DNA of 64,000 nucleotides. It comes from Billgrantia pellis. Lineage in GTDB: Bacteria > Pseudomonadota > Gammaproteobacteria > Pseudomonadales > Halomonadaceae. The notes beneath the pieces were generated by a model. The model saw nothing but the letters and a program-made list of their open reading frames with translations, was not told the DNA's origin and searched no databases. Location of the stretch: NCBI RefSeq assembly GCF_008297955.1, contig NZ_VTPY01000005.1, positions 310,001 to 374,000 of the forward strand, in the 5' to 3' direction. Of this stretch, positions 48,043 to 55,545 are shown one piece after another. Made by a program: the position numbers and the translations under genes. Position 1 is the stretch's first letter, and each line of letters starts with the position of its first letter.

Positions 48043-48100
48043 GTCGATCGATCCCGCGCAATCGCCGAGACGCTGCGCTTAACGGCACCCTATCGCTAAG

Positions 48101-48481
48101 ATGCACGCGACCGTATTGGAGGGCCCCTTGGCCTTGATGGATCCCGTTCGTGTTTTCAAATGCCTGGGAGACGAGACTCGGCTAATGCTGATGCTTCTTG
48201 TCTTGCGCGAGAGCGAGCTGTGCGTCTGTGAAATGTCTCACGCTCTGCAGCAATCCCAGCCCAAGATATCACGCCACTTGGCCCAGTTGCGTCAGTGCGT
48301 CCTGCTTGAGGATCGCCGCGAGGGGCAGTGGGTCTACTATGGCTTGGCGCCAGAACTTCCTGATTGGGTCATGACGATCCTGAACGCAGCCGCATCGGGT
48401 CAGGGCGAACGCCTTGAAGCCGTCCAGACTCGCCTGCGTGGGATGGGCAATCGTCCCGAACGACGCCTGGCCATGTGTTGA
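48101..48481 (+). CDS. arsR: ArsR family arsenic-responsive repressor
   Basis: 126 residues. Winged helix with the metalloid-binding ELCVCEMSHALQQSQPKISRHLAQL: Cys pair CVC in the helix before the recognition helix, as in E. coli ArsR. A further Cys ends the protein. It represses until arsenite binds. The start is uncertain: the first ATG has no ribosome site, while GGAGGG at 48118-48123 would serve TTG codons at 48128 or 48134 or the ATG at 48137, any of which gives the usual short N-terminus before VFKCLGDETRL. Second gene of the operon. Confidence 0.9.
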   Translation: MHATVLEGPLALMDPVRVFKCLGDETRLMLMLLVLRESELCVCEMSHALQQSQPKISRHLAQLRQCVLLEDRREGQWVYYGLAPELPDWVMTILNAAASGQGERLEAVQTRLRGMGNRPERRLAMC

Positions 48482-48520
48482 GACGGCTCGGTCTGGAATC
48501 CTTCAAATGTAAGTGAAACC

Positions 48521-49744
48521 ATGGAACAGCGAACGGTAACCGCGACAGCAGGGCATGTGGGGGAGGTCTTCAAGGCGTTTCTGTTGTTGGGCCTGACCTC
48601 CTTTGGAGGCCCTATCGCTCATCTTGGCTATTTTCGCACCGAATTCGTGGCGCGACGCAAATGGCTGGACGAGCAGGCGTATGCCGACCTGGTGGCGCTG
48701 TGCCAATTCCTGCCCGGTCCGGCCAGCAGCCAGGTAGGCTTCGCCCTCGGATTGATGCGAGGGGGCCCTTGGGGCGCTGCCGCCGCATGGCTGGCCTTCA
48801 CGTTGCCCTCGGCCCTGGTGCTCGTGCTGTTTGCCTACGGGGCTGCGGTCATGGAGGGGGCGGTTGGGCGTGGTGTCATCCATGGGCTAAAGATCGTCGC
48901 CGTTGCCATCGTGGCGCATGCCGTATGGGGCATGGCGAAGAACCTATGCCCCGATCGTCAGCGGGCTACCATTGCCTTGGCGGCAGCACTTGTCGTGGTG
49001 TTGATAAACGGTTCACTGGGCCAGGTGGGGGCCATCCTGGCCGGGGGGCTGGCCGGCATCTGGTTGTGTCGCGGCCGTGTCGTGGCCACTGCGAGCCATC
49101 TGTCTCTACCCGTTTCCCGCACTGCCGGCGGGGCTGCCCTCGTGCTTTTCGTTGCCCTATTGGCTGGACTGCCGCTACTTACATGGATTGTCACGAGCCA
49201 GACGCTGGAGGTAATGGATGCGTTCTATCGCGCCGGGGCCATGGTGTTCGGCGGCGGCCATGTCGTTTTACCCTTACTCGAAGCTGAAGTGGTGCAATCC
49301 GGCTGGGTGAGCTCGGATGCCTTCTTGACGGGCTATGGTGCAGCGCAGGCGGTTCCCGGGCCGCTTTTCACCTTTGCCGCTTATCTCGGCAGCGTGTTGG
49401 AACCTGCCCCCGACGGTTTGGTTGGTGCGATCATTGCGCTATTGGCCATTTTCCTACCCGGGATGCTGCTTCTGGTTGCAATACTGCCGTTCTGGAACAC
49501 CTTTCGCCAATTGGCGGCCGCCCAGGCCGTGATGCGTGGTGCCAACGCCGCCGTCGTCGGTATCCTGGGTGCCGCGCTCTACCAACCGGTGTGGACGAGC
49601 GCCATTTTCGGTCCCTACGATTTCGCGCTGGCACTGACGGGCTTCGTGCTATTGAGCATATGGAAAATGCCGGCTTGGGCCGTGGTTTTGATCGTGGGTT
49701 CTGGTGGGGTGGCGGTCAGCTTGTTGACTACGTCTGCTTTTTGA
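48521..49744 (+). CDS. chrA: ChrA (CHR) family transporter in arsenic operon
   Basis: 407 residues, two homologous halves of about six helices. CHR motifs: LTSFGGPIAHLGYFRTEFV, CQFLPGPASSQVGFALG in the first half; MVFGGGHVVLPLLEAEVV, GYGAAQAVPGPLFTFAAYLG in the second. The family exports chromate, but this gene follows arsR by 40 bases in an arsenic-controlled operon headed by GAPDH. It may therefore export another anion. No chrB regulator is near. Confidence 0.9.
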   Translation: MEQRTVTATAGHVGEVFKAFLLLGLTSFGGPIAHLGYFRTEFVARRKWLDEQAYADLVALCQFLPGPASSQVGFALGLMRGGPWGAAAAWLAFTLPSALVLVLFAYGAAVMEGAVGRGVIHGLKIVAVAIVAHAVWGMAKNLCPDRQRATIALAAALVVVLINGSLGQVGAILAGGLAGIWLCRGRVVATASHLSLPVSRTAGGAALVLFVALLAGLPLLTWIVTSQTLEVMDAFYRAGAMVFGGGHVVLPLLEAEVVQSGWVSSDAFLTGYGAAQAVPGPLFTFAAYLGSVLEPAPDGLVGAIIALLAIFLPGMLLLVAILPFWNTFRQLAAAQAVMRGANAAVVGILGAALYQPVWTSAIFGPYDFALALTGFVLLSIWKMPAWAVVLIVGSGGVAVSLLTTSAF

Positions 49745-49826
49745 AAACGCACGAAATCAGCTATATCCACCAAGAAAGCAGCGCCATATTGAGCTAATGG
49801 AATGCTGCATTGCGGCTTCGTCACCT

Positions 49827-49886
49827 TCGCGTTTCGTTGGGTGGGCGCAGCCAGCCCGCTAATGGCGAGTGCTACTCGAAACGCGA
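49827..49886. repeat. Long inverted repeat between convergent chrA and ACR3 genes
   Basis: TCGCGTTTCG (49827-49836) and CGAAACGCGA (49877-49886) are perfect 10-base inverted repeats 40 bases apart, enclosing GC-rich imperfect hairpins. Possibly a shared 3' end structure. No transposase or integron features nearby. Confidence 0.4.
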
Positions 49887-49906
49887 TGGCAATGCGCTAG
49901 TCATGC

Positions 49907-50992
49907 TCAATCGAATGTCTCGTTGGCGCGGGAAAAATGCTCGTGGGTATTGTTGGCGATGCGTACCAGAGCCAGCATCAGTGGCACCTCCACCAGAACG
50001 CCCACCACCGTGGCCAGCGCCGCGCCCGACTGCAGGCCGAACAGCGCGATGGCGGCGGCCACGGCCAGCTCGAAGAAGTTGCTGGCGCCGATCATGGCGC
50101 CGGGAGCGGCTACGTTGTGCGGTACCTTCCACGCCTTGGCCCAGCCATAGGCGATGAAGAAGATCAGGAAAGTCTGAATGATCAACGGAATGGCGATCAG
50201 CACGATATGCAGGGGGGTGGCGATGATCACGTCGCCCTGGAAGGCGAACAACAGCACTAGGGTGATGACCAGTCCGATGGGTGTGAGCGGTCCCACCTTC
50301 TTCATGAAGACGTTGTCGTACCACTCGAGGCCGTGGCGGGCGATCAGGGTGCGCCGGGTCACGCAGCCGGCGGCGAGCGGTATGACGATGTAAAGAAAGA
50401 CAGACAGCGCCACGGTGTCCCAGGGCACCTGGATACTGGAGATGCCGAGCAGGAAAATCACGATGGGGGCGAAGGCGAACAGCATGATCAGGTCGTTGAA
50501 GGCTACCTGCACCAGGGTGTAGGCGGCGTCGCCGCGGGTCAGGTAGCTCCACACGAAGACCATGGCGGTGCAGGGGGCGGCGCCGAGCAGGATGGCGCCG
50601 GCCAGGTACTGGCTGGCCAAGTGTTCCGGAATCAGTGGCTGGAACGCCACCATCAGGAAGAACCAGGCGATGGCGAACATGGTGAAGGGCTTGATCAGCC
50701 AGTTCACTGTGGTAGTGATAATCAGTCCCTTGGGCTGGCGGCGCACGTCCAGCACGGCGGCGAATTCGATCTGCGCCATCATCGGGAAGATCATTGCCCA
50801 GATCAGGATCGCCACCGGTATCGATACCTGGGCGACTTCGAAGCGCGAGAGAGTTTCTGGCACCGCCGGGGCGAACTGGCCTAGCAGTACACCGGCGACG
50901 ATGGCCAGTGCCACCCACACGGAGAGATAACGTTCGAACAGGCCCATGCCCTCGGTTGGCGGAGGCGCCTGGGTGTCCTGATGTGAGGTCAT
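49907..50992 (-). CDS. acr3: ACR3 family arsenite efflux permease
   Basis: 361 residues, ten membrane helices. The essential cysteine is Cys141 in GAAPCTAMVFVWSYLTRGD, with EFAAVLDVRRQPKGL and GASNFFELAVAAAIALFG as family marks. Exports arsenite using the proton motive force, completing the pathway arsenate, ArsC, arsenite, efflux. Transcribed from a strong promoter at 51062-51090 that carries the ArsR-type palindrome in its spacer. Confidence 0.94.
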   Translation of the reverse strand: MTSHQDTQAPPPTEGMGLFERYLSVWVALAIVAGVLLGQFAPAVPETLSRFEVAQVSIPVAILIWAMIFPMMAQIEFAAVLDVRRQPKGLIITTTVNWLIKPFTMFAIAWFFLMVAFQPLIPEHLASQYLAGAILLGAAPCTAMVFVWSYLTRGDAAYTLVQVAFNDLIMLFAFAPIVIFLLGISSIQVPWDTVALSVFLYIVIPLAAGCVTRRTLIARHGLEWYDNVFMKKVGPLTPIGLVITLVLLFAFQGDVIIATPLHIVLIAIPLIIQTFLIFFIAYGWAKAWKVPHNVAAPGAMIGASNFFELAVAAAIALFGLQSGAALATVVGVLVEVPLMLALVRIANNTHEHFSRANETFD

Positions 50993-51061
50993 TTCGTTAT
51001 CCGAAGGGTAAAAAGAAGTTTGAAGACAAGCCCTGGTGAATTAACTTGAACCTGCTGGTTT

Positions 51062-51090
51062 ATTATATATGGATACCCATATATAGACAA
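51062..51090 (-). promoter_or_regulatory. ACR3 promoter with probable ArsR operator
   Basis: On the minus strand TTGTCT (51085-51090), 17 bases, and a perfect TATAAT (51062-51067). The perfect palindrome TATATATGG-ATAC-CCATATATA (51064-51085) lies between and over the boxes. It contains ATATATG-N6-CATATAT, identical in pattern to the GAPDH operon site. Its right end is only 17 bases from the fetA-like start codon. Confidence 0.8.
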
Positions 51091-51102
51091 TCGAGAGGTA
51101 AC

Positions 51103-51789
51103 ATGGCTTCGACTTGTCAGCCTGCGGGTTCGCGCCACTGCCACTTCTTTTCCACCCGGCGGGGAAAAGCCTTGTCCGAAGAGTGCTTGCGACTCGACCG
51201 TGTTGCCATCGGCGAGCTGGCCGAGGTCAGCCTCGACGTCGCACCTGGCGAGATCGTCTGTCTCTCCGGCGCCAGCGGTTCCGGCAAGAGCCGGCTGCTG
51301 CGTGCCGTGGCCGACCTTGAACCCCATGGTGGCGAGGCCTGGCTGGGCGAACGAGCCCAATCGAGCCTGCCGGGGCATGTCTGGCGGCGGTGTGTGATGC
51401 TGGTGCCGGCCGAGAGCCACTGGTGGGAGGAAACGGTGGGCGAACATTTTCCCCAGGAGCCGGAAGCATCGGAACTGGAAGCGCTGGGGCTGGCCCCCGA
51501 TGCCCTGGCCTGGCAGGTGGGGCGGCTCTCCACCGGCGAGAAGCAGCGCCTGGGGTTGCTGCGGGCCGTGAGCCGCGAGCCCGGGGCACTACTGCTCGAC
51601 GAGCCCACCGCCAACCTGGATGATGCGACCAGCGAGTGTGTGGAGGCCTGGCTGAAGGCGCGTATCCACGAGCGTGGCTGGCCGACGCTTTGGGTCGCCC
51701 ATGACCGAGGGCAGATCGCTCGGGTAGCCGGCCGACACCGGCGGATTGCGAACGGGCGACTGGAGGAAGTGGACGCAGCATGGACGTGA
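51103..51789 (+). CDS. fetA: FetA-like ABC transporter ATP-binding protein
   Basis: 228 residues. Walker A SGASGSGKSRLL, signature LSTGEKQRLGLLRAV, Walker B ALLLDEPTANLDD, His in LWVAHDRGQIARVAG. With the FetB-like permease it forms the family that in E. coli lowers cellular iron (FetAB). The ATG start follows GAGAGGT, but the first 23 residues (HCHFF and others) are not FetA-like; a TTG at 51172 after GGGGA would begin with LSEECLRLDRV, close to the usual FetA start. Divergent from ACR3. Confidence 0.8.
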   Translation: MASTCQPAGSRHCHFFSTRRGKALSEECLRLDRVAIGELAEVSLDVAPGEIVCLSGASGSGKSRLLRAVADLEPHGGEAWLGERAQSSLPGHVWRRCVMLVPAESHWWEETVGEHFPQEPEASELEALGLAPDALAWQVGRLSTGEKQRLGLLRAVSREPGALLLDEPTANLDDATSECVEAWLKARIHERGWPTLWVAHDRGQIARVAGRHRRIANGRLEEVDAAWT

Positions 51790-52583
51790 TAGAACTCTCC
51801 TGGTGGCAGCTGGCGCTGGCGGCGATGATGGTCGTGCTGCTTGCGGCCTGTACCGTCGTGATGCGGCTGGGCATGGGGCGCAGCCTGCTGGTTGCCGCGC
51901 TGCGCACCGTCATTCAACTGGCGTTGGTCGGTCTGGTGCTGGAGGCGCTGTTCGCCGCCGAGCGGCTGGTGTGGGTCGTGCTGATGGCGCTGGCGATGCT
52001 GCTGGTCGCCGGGCGCGAGGTGATGGCGCGCCAGAAGCGACGGTTGCTGGGCGGCTGGGCCTTCGGCATCGGGACGCTGTCGATGTTTCTCTCGTCGTTC
52101 ACCGTCGCCGTGCTGACCCTGACCGTAGTCATCGGCCCCGAGCCGTGGTATCGCCCTCAGTATGCCATTCCGCTGCTGGGCATGCTGCTGGGCAACACCA
52201 TGACCGGCGTGGCTCTGGCGTTGGATCGACTGACCGATACCGCCTGGCGTCAGCGTGGCGTGATCGAGAACCGCTTGATGCTCGGCGAGCCGTGGCAGGT
52301 GGCGATTGGCGGCATCCGTCGCGAGGCGATGCGTAGCGGCCTGATGCCGATGATCAACGCCATGGCCGCCGCCGGCGTGGTCAGCCTGCCGGGCATGATG
52401 ACCGGCCAGATACTCGCCGGCACCGCGCCGGCGCTGGCGGTGAAATACCAGATTCTGATCATGTTCGCGATCACGCTGGGAACCGGTTTCGGCACCTTGG
52501 CCGCGGTATCCATGGGCAGTCGGCGCCTTTTCGATGGACGCGAACGGCTACGCCTCGACCGTCTCGCCGCTCCCCAAGGATGA
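51780..52583 (+). CDS. fetB: FetB-like ABC transporter permease
   Basis: 267 residues, about seven membrane helices, UPF0014/FetB family. Family marks: LRTVIQLALVGLVLEALF, YAIPLLGMLLGNTMTGVALALDRL, and VSLPGMMTGQILAGTAPALAVKYQ. Overlaps fetA by 10 bases. E. coli FetAB exports iron and helps against peroxide; the position beside ACR3 suggests a link with metalloid or iron stress, but this is inference. Confidence 0.88.
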   Translation: MDVIELSWWQLALAAMMVVLLAACTVVMRLGMGRSLLVAALRTVIQLALVGLVLEALFAAERLVWVVLMALAMLLVAGREVMARQKRRLLGGWAFGIGTLSMFLSSFTVAVLTLTVVIGPEPWYRPQYAIPLLGMLLGNTMTGVALALDRLTDTAWRQRGVIENRLMLGEPWQVAIGGIRREAMRSGLMPMINAMAAAGVVSLPGMMTGQILAGTAPALAVKYQILIMFAITLGTGFGTLAAVSMGSRRLFDGRERLRLDRLAAPQG

Positions 52584-52593
52584 CGGCGGGCAT

Positions 52594-53379
52594 CTAGCGG
52601 ATCGTCGGATCGGCGAGGAAAGGCTGTAGGGCGTCGAGCAGGCGCTCCGGGCACTCGCGATGGGGGACATGGCCGCAGTCGGCTAGCAGCTGTGCCACGG
52701 AGGGGCCCGCCGTCAGCGCTTTGATGCGTGCCGGCTGCTCGGGGGAGCCATATTCATCGTCTTCGCCGTGGAGCGCCAGCGTCGGGCAGCGTACCTGACG
52801 CAGGGCATCGTCCAGCCGCCATTCGCGGAAGGCCTCGGAGTGCCAGTTGTCGACCCAACTGCGCAGCACCCACTCGGCCTTGTCGCCATGGTATCTCGCC
52901 AGCCGCGCCATCTGCTCGGGGTCGGCGAAGGCCCGCTCGGCCTCGCGGATCCCCGCCAGGGTGCAGGGTTCGATGAAGGCTTGGGCGCCCATCGTCACCA
53001 ACGCCTCGCAGGCGTCGGCATGGACTCCGGCGGCGTGGACGGCCATGCAACCGCCCACGCTGTGACCCAGCAGCACGAAGCGTTCCAGGCCAAGTCGCTC
53101 ACATACCGCCGCCAGCGCTTGCCGTGGCTCGTCGGCGATGAAGCTGGACGGTTGCCGACCGACATGGGGGTCGGATCTGCCGTAGCCAAGCCGGTCATAG
53201 GCGACAACGGGGCGTCCCGTGCGCCGCGCCAGGCGTTCCGGGAAGTCCCGCCAGAGGGCTACGCAACCCAGGGAGTCGTGCAACAGAACGATGGGACAGC
53301 GCCCCGGCAGCGCCTCCGCTGGCATCCAGCCGACGGCGTGGAGGATGCCCCGTGGCGTCGCGATGCGGTACTCCCTCAT
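52594..53379 (-). CDS. Alpha/beta hydrolase
   Basis: 261 residues. Nucleophile Ser in LLGHSVGGCMAVHAAG, Asp in LALHGEDDEYG, His in ADCGHVPHRECPERLL; oxyanion region LLHDSLGC. Cytoplasmic. Encoded 21 bases after the thiolase gene on the same strand, so probably co-transcribed; it may release an acid or lactone for the adjacent oxidation pathway. Substrate not known. Confidence 0.85.
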   Translation of the reverse strand: MREYRIATPRGILHAVGWMPAEALPGRCPIVLLHDSLGCVALWRDFPERLARRTGRPVVAYDRLGYGRSDPHVGRQPSSFIADEPRQALAAVCERLGLERFVLLGHSVGGCMAVHAAGVHADACEALVTMGAQAFIEPCTLAGIREAERAFADPEQMARLARYHGDKAEWVLRSWVDNWHSEAFREWRLDDALRQVRCPTLALHGEDDEYGSPEQPARIKALTAGPSVAQLLADCGHVPHRECPERLLDALQPFLADPTIR

Positions 53380-53400
53380 GGCGGGTACTCCTCAAGCCGT

Positions 53401-54588
53401 TCAGTCGATCAGTTCGACCGCGACCGCGGTGGCCTCGCCGCCGCCGATGCAGAGACTCGCGATACCGCGCTTGCCGCTGCGGGAGCGCAGGGCGTGGATC
53501 AGGGTAGCGATGATGCGTGAGCCGGTGGAGCCGATCGGATGGCCCTGAGCGCAAGCGCCGCCGAAGACGTTGACCTTGCTGTGCGGGATATCGAGCCCAT
53601 CCATGGCCAGCAGGGTGACCACGGCGAACGCCTCGTTGATCTCGAACAGGTCGACGTCGTTCACGCTCCAGCCAAGCGTCCTCATCAGCTTGCCGATGGC
53701 GCCCACCGGAGCAATGGTGAATTCGCTGGGGTGCTGGGAATGGGTGCTATGGCCGAGCATGCGGGCCAGAGGCTTGGCGCCGAGCCTGTCCGCTGCCGTT
53801 TGGCTCGCGAGAATCAAGGCCGAGGCGCCGTCGGAGATCGAGCTGGCGTTGGCGGCGGTGATCGTCCCGTCCTTGGCGAAGGCGGGGCGCAGCTCACGAA
53901 TCTTGTCGAGCTTGGCCTGGAACGGCTGCTCGTCGTGCTCGACGACGCTTTCGCCGTGGCGGCTGGTGACGGTGACCGGCGCCATTTCGGCCTTCAGGTG
54001 GCCGGCGTTGGTGGCCTCCATAGCGCGCTCCAGCGAGGCGATGGCGAAATCGTCCAGGCGCTCGCGCGTGTAACCGCGCTCGGTGGCGATGTCCTGGGCG
54101 AAGGCGCCCATCAGCTTACCGGTCTCGGCGTCCTCCAGGCCGTCGAGAAACATATGGTCCTTCAGCTCGCCATGACCTAGGCGATAGCCGGTGCGCGCCT
54201 TGGTCAGCACATGCGGCGCGTTGGACATCGACTCCATGCCACCGGCCAGGATCACGTCGCCACTGCCGGCGCGGATCAGATCGTGCGCCATCATGGTGGC
54301 CTTCATGCCCGAGCCGCACAGCTTGTTGATGGTGGTGGCGCCGATGCCATCCGGGATGCCGGCCTGGCGCATCGCTTGTCGGGCCGGGCCCTGTTTGACG
54401 CCGGCGGGCAGTACGCAGCCCAAGATGCCTTCGTCGATGCTCGATGCCTCGATGCCGGCGCGCTCGATGGCAGCGCGAATCGCCGTGGCCGCAAGCTCGG
54501 GGGCCGTGACGCTGGACAGGCTGCCCAGCATGCCTCCCATGGGAGTGCGGGTGGCGGAAAGGAAAACGATATCGGTGGGATGGCTCAT
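53401..54588 (-). CDS. Thiolase (acetyl-CoA acetyltransferase)
   Basis: 395 residues. Cys nucleophile in NKLCGSGMKATMMA, FEINEAFAVV, GGACAQGHPIGSTGSR and the second Cys in CIGGGEATAVA. More like biosynthetic/degradative AtoB-type thiolases than the first thiolase in this window. Divergent from the TetR gene, sharing a 159-base control region, and followed by a hydrolase gene. Likely last step of the acyl-CoA oxidation encoded nearby. Confidence 0.92.
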   Translation of the reverse strand: MSHPTDIVFLSATRTPMGGMLGSLSSVTAPELAATAIRAAIERAGIEASSIDEGILGCVLPAGVKQGPARQAMRQAGIPDGIGATTINKLCGSGMKATMMAHDLIRAGSGDVILAGGMESMSNAPHVLTKARTGYRLGHGELKDHMFLDGLEDAETGKLMGAFAQDIATERGYTRERLDDFAIASLERAMEATNAGHLKAEMAPVTVTSRHGESVVEHDEQPFQAKLDKIRELRPAFAKDGTITAANASSISDGASALILASQTAADRLGAKPLARMLGHSTHSQHPSEFTIAPVGAIGKLMRTLGWSVNDVDLFEINEAFAVVTLLAMDGLDIPHSKVNVFGGACAQGHPIGSTGSRIIATLIHALRSRSGKRGIASLCIGGGEATAVAVELID

Positions 54589-54722
54589 GGCATCTCTCCT
54601 GACTTGTGATTATCGGGGCGTGAGGCGCGACAACATCGGCTTCGCTCCGGCACCTGCCGCTGGCGTGAATGCGCTAGCGCTGCGTTGACCTGTCGGCGTC
54701 GCTGTGTTCTTCTCAAGATCAA

Positions 54723-54740
54723 CCAAGCAAGCGCTAGTGT
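54723..54740. promoter_or_regulatory. Candidate TetR operator before the tetR gene
   Basis: CCAAGCAAGCGCTAGTG; on the other strand it reads AGCGCTTGCTTGG, sharing AGCGCTTG with sites at 55409 and 58817. Lies 8 bases before the tetR start codon, a place for autoregulation. Confidence 0.5.
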
Positions 54741-54747
54741 AAACCCG

Positions 54748-55353
54748 ATGAATGCCGTTAACGAGTCCCCACGCCGCAAGGAATTGACCCGTCTGGCCGC
54801 CCAATTGTTCGTTCAGGAGGGCTTCGACCGGACCACGGTGCGCATGCTCGCCCAGGAAATGGGCATTAAATCCGGGAGCCTGTTCCATCATTTCCGCGAT
54901 AAGCAGGAAATACTTGCCGCGGTGATCGAAGAGGGCACCCAGAACGCCCTAAGCCTTGCCCGCCAGGCGCTCGAAAGCTGTGGCGATTCCGCGCGCGAGC
55001 GTCTGCATGCCATGGCCCGGGCCCATCTGGAAACGCTGCTGACCGATCGCAATGCCCACGTGGTGGCGCTCTACGAGTGGCGGCGGCTCGATGCCGCGGC
55101 CCGCGACCATCTCAGTCATCTACGCGACGCCTACGAGGCGCTGTGGGAGCAGGTAATCGATGAAGCGCTCGAGGCCGGTCTCGTTCACGGTGACCGCTTT
55201 CTGGTTTCACGCTTCGTCATGGGGGCGCTGAATTGGACGGTGCGCTGGTACGATCCCGAAGGTGAGCGCAAACCAGGGGATCTCGCCCATGAGCTGGTCG
55301 CCATGATCACGCCTGCCGCCCCGCTGACGGCATCGGAATCGACCAAGGTCTAG
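54748..55353 (+). CDS. TetR family transcriptional regulator
   Basis: 201 residues. N-terminal helix-turn-helix: TRLAAQLFVQEGFDRTTVRMLAQEMGIKSGSLFHHFRDKQEI. The C-terminal ligand domain includes a KefS/BigR-like helical region. Located between the thiolase and acyl-CoA synthetase genes and probably controls both through the AGCGCTTG sites. An acyl-CoA is the likely inducer by analogy with other TetR proteins in such clusters. Confidence 0.9.
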   Translation: MNAVNESPRRKELTRLAAQLFVQEGFDRTTVRMLAQEMGIKSGSLFHHFRDKQEILAAVIEEGTQNALSLARQALESCGDSARERLHAMARAHLETLLTDRNAHVVALYEWRRLDAAARDHLSHLRDAYEALWEQVIDEALEAGLVHGDRFLVSRFVMGALNWTVRWYDPEGERKPGDLAHELVAMITPAAPLTASESTKV

Positions 55354-55408
55354 CTTCCGGTTGGCGTTTGAGGGGTTGCCCTACCCCGGCTTTGCTTCTA
55401 GCTTGTAC

Positions 55409-55440
55409 CGAGCGCTTGCTAGGTTGACGCTTACGTCAAC
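55409..55440. promoter_or_regulatory. Operator-like motifs before the acyl-CoA synthetase operon
   Basis: Two motifs side by side: CGAGCGCTTGCTAGG (55409-55423), related to the site before tetR, and a perfect palindrome GTTGACG-CTTA-CGTCAAC (55423-55440), which also contains a -35-like TTGACG. About 105 bases upstream of the synthetase start. Confidence 0.5.
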
Positions 55441-55545
55441 TGCCTCTAAGCAGAGAAGGTATCGTGCGCCGGTCATGGTCAGACGCCATGCCGGCGACGC
55501 ATTCCACACAACAAGCACAAACCGGTACAAGAGGGCAGTCCCGCC

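Noticed and set aside
49827-49886. Inverted repeat as an integron attC site or insertion-sequence end
   Set aside because: No R/L box cores, no transposase or integrase, and both flanking genes are intact.
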